A DNA stretch of 64,000 bases from Mycoplasma sp. SG1 (lineage in GTDB: Bacteria; Bacillota_I; Bacilli_A; Mycoplasmatales; SG1). Below the pieces are notes generated by a model. It made no database searches and was not told where the DNA came from. It worked only from the letters and a program-made list of their open reading frames with translations. This document shows, piece by piece, positions 57,199-64,000 of the stretch. Positions within the stretch are counted from its first letter, which is position 1. Each line of letters opens with the position of its first letter. The stretch spans positions 541,475 through 605,474 of the forward strand of contig NZ_CP076852.1 in NCBI RefSeq assembly GCF_023612375.1, written 5' to 3'. The translations under genes and the position numbers were made by a program.

Positions 57199-57320
57199 AA
57201 CAGGAATAAACACTCTCATAAATATTAAAAATATTAATATAAATAAATTAATAATTAATATATTTTCTTTTTAGAGAAAAGAAAATATGTTTATTTCTAC
57301 CTGTTCTGTTTTAGATTATA
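57199..57320 (-). promoter_or_regulatory. Promoter and nested inverted-repeat leader of the glk-PTS operon
   Basis: A perfect -10 box TATAAT at 57315-57320 (minus strand) is followed at once by a large inverted repeat. Outer arms: AACAGG (57199-57204) with CCTGTT (57300-57305), and AATAAACA (57205-57212) with TGTTTATT (57288-57295). Inside is a perfect 12-bp hairpin, ATATTTTCTTTT (57260-57271) with its complement 57277-57288, 5-nt loop. The transcript of glk and the PTS gene would start with this structure. It resembles an RNA switch or antiterminator target; no known riboswitch was recognised. Confidence 0.5.
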
Positions 57321-57359
57321 AAATATATATCCCTTGTCTGCCTTAAATATGATTATGAA

Positions 57360-58541
57360 TTAGGTTGTATAAAATTCTTTTATTAGTTTATTAACTAATA
57401 TTTTTAATTCATTTTTTTCTAAAAAATAATTTAAGCGAACAAAAAAACGATAATCAGAACCAAAATCAATCCCAAATAAAGGAAATATACCAATTTTAGT
57501 AAATCTTTCTTTTAATTGATTAGAATCTTGAACAAGATTTGAAAAATCAAGCCATGCTAAAGTTGTCGCTTCACTTTTTGTTACGATAATTTTTGTTTTA
57601 GATTCAATGCTGTTCTTTAAATATTGAAATGAATCTTTTAAATAATTTACCTTATATTTCAATCATTTTTTATTTTTAGGATTTAAATATGCTGATTTTA
57701 AAAGAAGATAATTAAAAAAAGAAGAAGATGGATACCAATTAAGTTTGTTATCTGTTATTTTTAACTGATCAATGATTTTGTTACTCCAAGATAATAAATA
57801 ACCAAATTGAATGGTAAAAAAATTAAAAGTGGTAGCAGGAGATGAAATAGAAATAGCATATTGTAATAAATCATCATTGTTTGTTGCTTTTATCAATGGT
57901 GTAAAGTTTTTGCTATAAAAAATATCTTGTCAAATTTCATCACTAACAAGATAAAAATTATACTTTTTTGCTAATTTAAGTAATTTAACTAAATCTTCTT
58001 TAGAAAAAACTTTTCCGGTCGGATTATGAGGATTACAAAAAATATAAACTTTAGGACGGTATTTGATAATTTGTTGTTTTAAAAGATAAAAATCAATATG
58101 ATATTCTTGATTAATGTTTACTAATTTATTTTCAATTAAATTTAAACCTAAACTGATGATTGAGCTAATAAATGGTTTGTAAGCTGGTGTATTAAGAATA
58201 ATGTTATCGTCTTTTTCTGCAAATGTTAATAAGCAAAGTTGAATAAGTTGAATAACTCCCGTTCCAGGAAGATAATTTTGAACCGAAAGTTTTTTCTGCT
58301 TAAATTTATATCAATTATTGATTGCATCTACATCTTGTTGATGGTAATAAATATAAGGGAAAACACTAATTTTTATTCCAGATAATAAATCTTTAATAAG
58401 ATAAGGTGATGTTTCACAATCAGCATCAGCAACTGTTAAATGAAATTGATCTGAACTTGTTCGATTAAGATAACGTTTTGTAATTAATCTGTCTTGATTC
58501 TTAAAAAAAGGATTGAATTTTAATAATTTCTTATTTTCCAT
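57360..58541 (-). CDS. PatB/MalY-like aminotransferase-fold protein lacking the PLP lysine
   Basis: 393 aa. Fold type I aminotransferase of the cystathionine beta-lyase (PatB) group: VADADCETSPYLIKD at the N terminus, LNTPAYKPF, FCNPHNPTGKVFSKEDL, LVSDEIWQDI (Asp that binds the PLP ring) and a C-terminal RFFVRLNY (substrate Arg). At the position of the PLP-binding S-K-T-F-N, however, the sequence is A-T-T-F-N (Thr 237 for Lys), so no Schiff base can form. Probably inactive or with a changed role. Full length otherwise. ATG 58541, 21 nt after the helicase gene upstream, so they may be co-transcribed. Confidence 0.85.
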
Positions 58542-58562
58542 AGATAGGATTTTAAAAGTTAT

Positions 58563-61500
58563 TTAAAACATTTTTAAAATTTCTTTTATTTCGTTAATTA
58601 TTTTATCTTTTTTTAATGGATGCCATCAATCGATTGAAGAAACTCAATAGAATTGTCAATCATGTTCAAAGAAATAATTTAATCTGTATCAATCACGTTC
58701 TTTAGGTGAAAGATTACTATTAAGTTTATCACCATCACACTCTATTACTAAAACAAAATAACCTGTGTTCTTGTTATAAATAAGAATATCAAATCTGGTG
58801 TCCTCGCCAATCCAAACACCAACTTTTATTTCAAATTTTGAAGGAATCGCTTCTTTTAATTCTTCTGAAACAGCTTGTTCAAATTCAGTTACTCCCAGTT
58901 TTTCTTGAACTAAATTTTTATGATACTCTAAAAATAACTGTTTTTTTCTATGATTGGAATCTATTTTAGTTGCTGAAAGTGCTTCGATATATTCTAGGTA
59001 TTGTCCAAAAACTATATTCCCGGAAGACATAGTCGCTTGATCGGTATTTGCAAAAATATCTTGAGATTTTAATGATTTTATAATAATCAATTGTTTTCTA
59101 GCTCTTGTAACAGCAACATTAACCCTTTTATCGCCGTTTGCCCTTGAAATAGGTCCAAAGTTTCGAATTAATTTACCGTCAGCGTTTTTAGCAAAGGCAA
59201 CTAATAAAATGATAATGTCTCTTTCATCGCCTTGAATGTCTTCAATATTTTTAATAAAAAGCGATGATTGATCATCGAACATTTCATTTCCTCAAGTAGT
59301 TTCTCGTACTTTTTTGTTAAAAAAATTAGCTTGTTCTTTATTAAATACAATAACTCCAACTGAATCCTTTTCATCTTTGTTCTTATAAACTTCTTCTAAA
59401 GTCTTCATCCCGCTTTCAGAAACTTTTTGATTTAAGCGGTTTTCATAAACTCCCGTAACTTGTTTTAAATAAATTGGAGGCTTAATGTCTTCTTGGGCAG
59501 GAACAGGAAGCGCCGATGTATCTAAGTTAAGATAAGGAGCAAAAACTAATTCATTGTTATAAAAATGTTTATTTGAAAAATTAATTAATTCAGGATAAAA
59601 TGAACGATAGTGATATCTTAAAAGGACTTTTTCTAATTTTGGGATAAAAAAATCTAATAATGAAGTGTTTTCAAGATAAACATCTTCTTCATCTTCATCA
59701 AAATTATTTAATGATGAAATAGTTCTTAAAAAGAAATTGGTTGGTTGTAGTTGTTGCTCATCGCCAACAATAATAAATTTAGTAGCTCGATAAATACTTG
59801 TAATCGCGTTTTCAAAATAAATCTGTGATGCCTCATCAAAAATAAGATAATTAATGATGTGTTTTTGAAGCGGAAAAAGATATGGAATAACAGAAAGATT
59901 AAGAATTAAAATTGGACATAAATCAATTATGATTTCAAAATATTTTAGAAAAAAAGAACGAATGTTTATATATTTTTTTCTTTCCTCAATTGTTTTTGTA
60001 CATTTTTTAAATAACATTCGATATGCCGCACTTGTTTGAGATTTTTTAACAATTAATTTTTTTCTTTCCTCACATAAATAAAATGGAATAAGTTCGTTTG
60101 TTATTTCGATTTTTTTATCAATTAAAACTTTTATTTTACTAACTCAATTGCTGTCTTTTATTCTTAATTTATCAAAATTATGTTTTTCATAATGAAGAAT
60201 AAAAACTCGGCTAATTAAATTTTTCAATTTAATTTCTGTATTTGTAGCTAAATTAATTTTTTCTAAAAGTTCTAAAGCGTTGAACTTTTTACTTTTTGAA
60301 TATTGATTTAATAATTCTTTTTCAGTGATAGAAATTTTTGTTAAATAATCAACAAAAGCTTTTAGTTGCTGATCACTAAACTCTGTTTTATTTTTGACCC
60401 CCCACCCTTTTAGAGATGAAAGGTGCTGAACCAATTTGTTTGTTTTTAGATAATAAAGAAAAGATTTTCAAGCATCTGAACACTTTGATCAATCAAAGTT
60501 TAAAAATTCCTCATCTAAACCATAAGTTAAAAAAACTTCTTTAAACGGAAAGTCATTGACAAATTTAACAGCTGAACTTGCTAATTTAATTTGTGAGAAA
60601 ATTCTATCAATATTTTCAAAATTGTAAAGATATTTTTCATTAATAACTGGGTGGTTTAATATTTCTGACTCTAAAGCTGTGTCAAAAACGACATTTAGGT
60701 TTTTTAAAGTATCAATATATTTTTTAAATTCATATGAATCAGATAATTCTCGATATGAATTGATCTGTTCAAAAGTTAAATCTATTTCCTTGTTAACATC
60801 AAATAACATTTTTTTAATCTCATCTGATTTAAGAGTTGTTTGTTGTGGTTTAACAAAAAAATCAAGATTATTTTTTAATTGTTCTAAAATCGCTGATTTG
60901 TTTGTAAAAATATCATCTACTTTTAAAACAAATTTTTTGTAATTTTGTTCTAGTTTTTCATAAACTACATCGCTGGCTACTTTTTTTTCAGTAGAAAAAA
61001 CGGTAAATTCGTTATTTCACAAATTATTAATTAATAAATTTGCTATTGTTTGCGATTTTCCAGTTCCTGGGGGACCTTGAATAATAATTGAATTTTCAAA
61101 TCCTTTTAAAATTGCCTTCTTCTGTGTAAAATCTAATGGACTGATTTGAATTAAATCGCTCTCTTTAAAATCAAATTGTTGATCTTCTTCAATAATTATT
61201 TTTTCATTGTTAATATTGTTTAAATCAGCAAGAAATTTATCAGCTTCTTTGTTACTAAGTGATTTTAAGTCGTGGATAACTCCTTCAATATCAACTTGAT
61301 ATAATCCTAGTACTAAGTTAGGATGAATTTCAAATTCATTTAATTCCCCTTTTCAATTTTGAGCAAATTCAAACTTATTTAAATCAGAATATAAAAATTT
61401 GTTAATATTGAAAAAATTTAAATTTTCAATATCTTTAAAATTGGTAATATTGATACTTAAAAGTTTTCTAAAAACTATATTATTTAACTCTTGTAACGTT

Positions 61501-62228
61501 TGATTAATTACTTCGATTTGTTTATCGCGACTTAAATTATTAATATTATTTAATGAAATTTCTAAGTCTTCGAAATTATTGTAATCTAAAGTTTTTTCGT
61601 TTGAAAAAGCTAAAAATTCTAAAAGAATAAAATTAAAATTAATTTGTAAATCTTCTAATAATTGTAGATTAATTGAATATTTTCCGATTGTTTGTTTATT
61701 TATCAAAACCTTTAAAAACAGCAAAGGAGATCTTATCGGAATAATTTTATTAAAAAGACTAACCGATCCAATTAAATGAATAAAACCAAAATTTAAAACA
61801 TTGATCCCTGTTTCGCTGATATGAAAATGAGCGTAATGAATCATGGTTTTTAATCTTTTATGCAATTCAACTCATTTATAGTTTAGAAGCCAATAAGTAA
61901 AATTAGTTTTTGTATAAGTTGTCTCTTTTTTTCTTTTTTTTAACTCTGATCACAAAACATACTCTTTAAATAAAGATGGATGCTTTTCTTCAATATCTTC
62001 AATGGTATTTAACCCTTCAAGAACTTTTTTACAATGAACTGGCGAAAAATCAAAATTAATCTTTTTTGTTTTTAAAGCATCTTGAAAAAAGGTTTCATCA
62101 ATAACCAAAGATTCTATTAATTCAAATAAATCAATTCTTTGAATAGACTTACTAGAAAACCTAGAAAAAATTATTGAATTATTCTGATAACGATTAATTA
62201 CTCTTGAGATAATATCTTGTAATCTCAT
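58563..62228 (-). CDS. Large SF1 helicase with C-terminal nuclease domain
   Basis: 1221 aa in one table-4 frame. N-terminal region of about 380 residues, helical and resembling the extension of DUF4011-type helicases. Helicase: Walker A IIQGPPGTGKSQTIANLL (about 385), a large helical insertion, LIFDEASQI (about 797), VGDEQQLQPT, RYHYRSFYPELI, IEDIQGDERDIIILL and NVAVTRARKQLI, the DNA2/UPF1-like set. C-terminal nuclease: VGVWIGEDTRFDILIYNK then VLVIECDGDKLN and ERDWYRLNYFFEHDWQFYW with IDWW, matching the REase-like domain found at the end of such helicases (MTES_1575 type, D...E-C-D). Family members occur in phage-defence settings and also alone. ATG 62228. Confidence 0.88.
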
Positions 62229-62367
62229 TTATTCATCTCCTAGGGTTATTTTTTGTTCAAACTATTATTACTAATATGCATATTATTTTTTATCTATTGA
62301 TATTTTACTAAAATGTTGTCTTTTTTATGAATTAATGACTATTCAATTTTTCCATTATTATAAAATG

Positions 62368-63147
62368 TTAAAATAAGCCAAGATCGTGCAATAAAACGAT
62401 AACAAATAATGATAGCAATAAGCTAATCCCGATTAGATTAATAATTGTTTTCATTTTTATTGACATTTCTTTGCCTCTAATTTTTTCATATGTAGCCTCA
62501 ACCATTTTATAACCATCAAGTGGCGGTATAAAAAAGAGATTGAAAATAAATAAATTAAGATTGATTACAATTAATAAATTAATAAAAAAGAGTCAAGATG
62601 AGGCAGTGGATGCTTTTGAAAATAAAGAAAAAACACCAGAAATGCTTTTAAAATGACCTGAAAAAATATTACCTATCGCTAAAAAAATAGCACATAATCC
62701 TCGTCCTGTAACAATAAATGATTGAATAAAAAAATTACTATCACCTTTAACTAAAAGAACAATTAAGATGATTAAATAAGCAAGGATTAAATTAAACAAT
62801 ACCCCATTAACTAGATAAAAAAGCTTTTGTCAATATTTTATATCATCATATGCCTTTAAACTTGATTTAAAAATAGGGACTGGTGTTTTTTCTTCTTTGA
62901 GAATTTTTTTAAGTTCTTTGCTCATAACAAGAACATAACCACCGATTGGTACCGCTCTAAATGAATAAGTTGTGCTATTCTTAGTCCAAGATTTTAATCT
63001 ATAACCAACCCCAATAGAAAATTCATAAACTTGAATTTTTTGAAGTTTTGCCATTGAAAAATGACCCAATTCATGAATGGTAATTGAGATTAATAAAACA
63101 ACAAGGACTAATACAATTTTTAAAATGATGTTTAAAACGTGGAGCAC
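62368..63147 (-). CDS. rseP: Site-2 (M50) metalloprotease, short RseP form
   Basis: 259 aa, against about 420-450 for usual RseP. The zinc site TIHELGHFSMAKL is in the first membrane helix and NLFFIPPLDGYK (the N-P-D-G-type second motif) in a C-terminal one; AVPIGGYVLVM lies between. No PDZ domain is present. It cuts membrane-embedded substrates such as anti-sigma factors or leftover signal peptides. The start is GTG 63147, since an in-frame TAA at 63175-63177 lies upstream and no ATG is available. It follows cdsA by 38 nt, the common cdsA-rseP pairing. Confidence 0.85.
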
Positions 63148-63185
63148 TTTTAATAAATTTTTTGTTGTTAATTTTTAAAAAATCA

Positions 63186-64000
63186 TTATCCAAGAAAAGA
63201 GAAAAAAAGAAAATAAAGAAAAATAAAAAAGATAAGCGAATCAAAGCGATCGAATAAACCGCCATGTTCTCCTAATAAAGTAGAAAAATTCTTTTTAAAG
63301 CAACAACGTTTAAAAAATGAAAAAAAGAAATCACCAAACTGAATTGATAAAACAAAAAAAAGTAATAAAAGAATTAAAATAAAATAAAATCCTTCTTTTA
63401 AAGAGGTTTTAAAGTTCAGTAAATAAAAAATTGACTGCGGATAACTGTGTAAATTATTTTGGATAAAATCTTCACTGACAAAATTTTTTAACAATGCGAT
63501 ATATAAAAATGCAACACTAAAACTAATCAAAAAACCACTTATAGCACCGATTCATGTTTTATTTGGACTTACTTTTGGAAAGATTTTTTTCTTTCCGAAG
63601 CATTTACCAATTAAATATGCTGATGTATCTGAGATAAAGGGCAAAAAGAAAATAAAAATGATTGCTAGTAATCCAAGATATAAACTAATAAATAATAAAA
63701 TTTTAAATAAAAGAACAATTAATAATGCGAAAACAACTTCTAAAAATAATTTGTTTGATAATTGATGATTAAAATAAGCATAAATTATTGCTCCAATTAA
63801 TACTGCAGCTAAAGAAACGCAAAAACCAATAGCGCTAAATGTCGTTAAATCCTGACCTAATAACCAAACTAATAACCTTTGATGACCGATAGTTGATGCT
63901 GAACCAGAATTATCTTGTCATAAAAACTGCAAAATGAAATATTTAGATGTTAAGAAATAATTAACAACAAAAAAGATTGAAAAAATAATGGTAAAAAAAA
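63186..64000 (-). CDS. cdsA: Phosphatidate cytidylyltransferase (5' end cut off by window)
   Basis: The last 270 codons are visible, up to TAA at 63186; the start lies beyond 64000. Many membrane helices and the CdsA signature: VSPNKTWIGAISGFL, QFGDFFFSFFKRCCF, and STLLGEHGGLFDRFDSL (usual P-G-H-G-G-x-x-D-R-x-D; here G-E-H-G-G). It makes CDP-diacylglycerol from phosphatidic acid and CTP, the branch point to phosphatidylglycerol and cardiolipin, downstream of the PlsX pathway seen at 12.6 kb. UGA Trp in NKTWIG. Presumably operon with rseP. Confidence 0.93.

Noticed and set aside
63071-63265. Minus-strand frame spanning the cdsA-rseP junction
   Set aside because: Overlaps both genes out of frame; the encoded sequence has no signature.

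Overview
The window is AT-rich DNA from a mollicute (Mycoplasma sensu lato). The decisive evidence is the genetic code. Nearly every long gene stays open only if UGA is read as tryptophan (translation table 4), and the UGA codons fall where the families expect Trp, for example a tandem UGA-UGA after the Gly-Gly of the M42 peptidase and many in the PnuC membrane segments. Gene content also fits a small fermentative genome: two sugar PTS permeases, a ROK glucokinase, pyruvate kinase, PolC, a two-ribosomal-protein infC operon, salvage and transport rather than biosynthesis, and no cell-wall genes. I cannot name the species from sequence alone.

Layout. 1-6.1 kb (minus strand): rmuC (cut by the window edge), an M42 aminopeptidase, dimeric dUTPase, rplT-rpmI-infC, and thrS. 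6.2-15.5 kb (minus): pyk, pnuC, a copper-type P1B ATPase, rnc, plsX and a frameshifted fakA-like gene. 15.5-22.2 kb is the accessory, decaying region: an ftsY remnant, a small membrane protein, a multiply frameshifted relic, then a plus-strand array of four related lipoprotein genes or fragments. Three of these share a promoter with a conserved palindrome. 22.3-31.9 kb (mostly minus): a PTS EIICB permease, rbgA, nfo, an unknown plus-strand gene and polC. 32.0-38.4 kb is one giant minus-strand gene (2123 codons). Its protein carries about 18 diverged repeats of about 60 residues and matches no family I recognise; it is the best candidate here for something undescribed. 38.6-45.1 kb: an anchored alpha/beta hydrolase, a phosphodiesterase, uvrC and ftsK. 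45.2-54.0 kb: an RNase J homologue without its metal-binding residues next to a C-terminally divergent pnp, then rpsO, ribF, rbfA, infB and nusA, the usual bacterial translation/RNA-decay cluster. 54.2-64 kb: a second PTS permease with glucokinase behind a structured leader, an aminotransferase homologue lacking its PLP lysine, a large SF1 helicase-nuclease fusion, a short rseP and the end of cdsA.

How the genes fit together. Sugar enters through the two PTS permeases, glk can phosphorylate free glucose, and pyk completes the ATP yield. plsX, the fakA-like gene and cdsA point to phospholipid assembly from imported fatty acids; pnuC imports an NAD precursor. A recurring theme is loss of catalytic residues while the reading frame is kept: ThrRS editing site, RNase J motif, aminotransferase lysine. 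This is typical of reductive genomes but may reflect new non-catalytic roles. No tRNA, rRNA, CRISPR array, integrase or intact insertion sequence was recognised.
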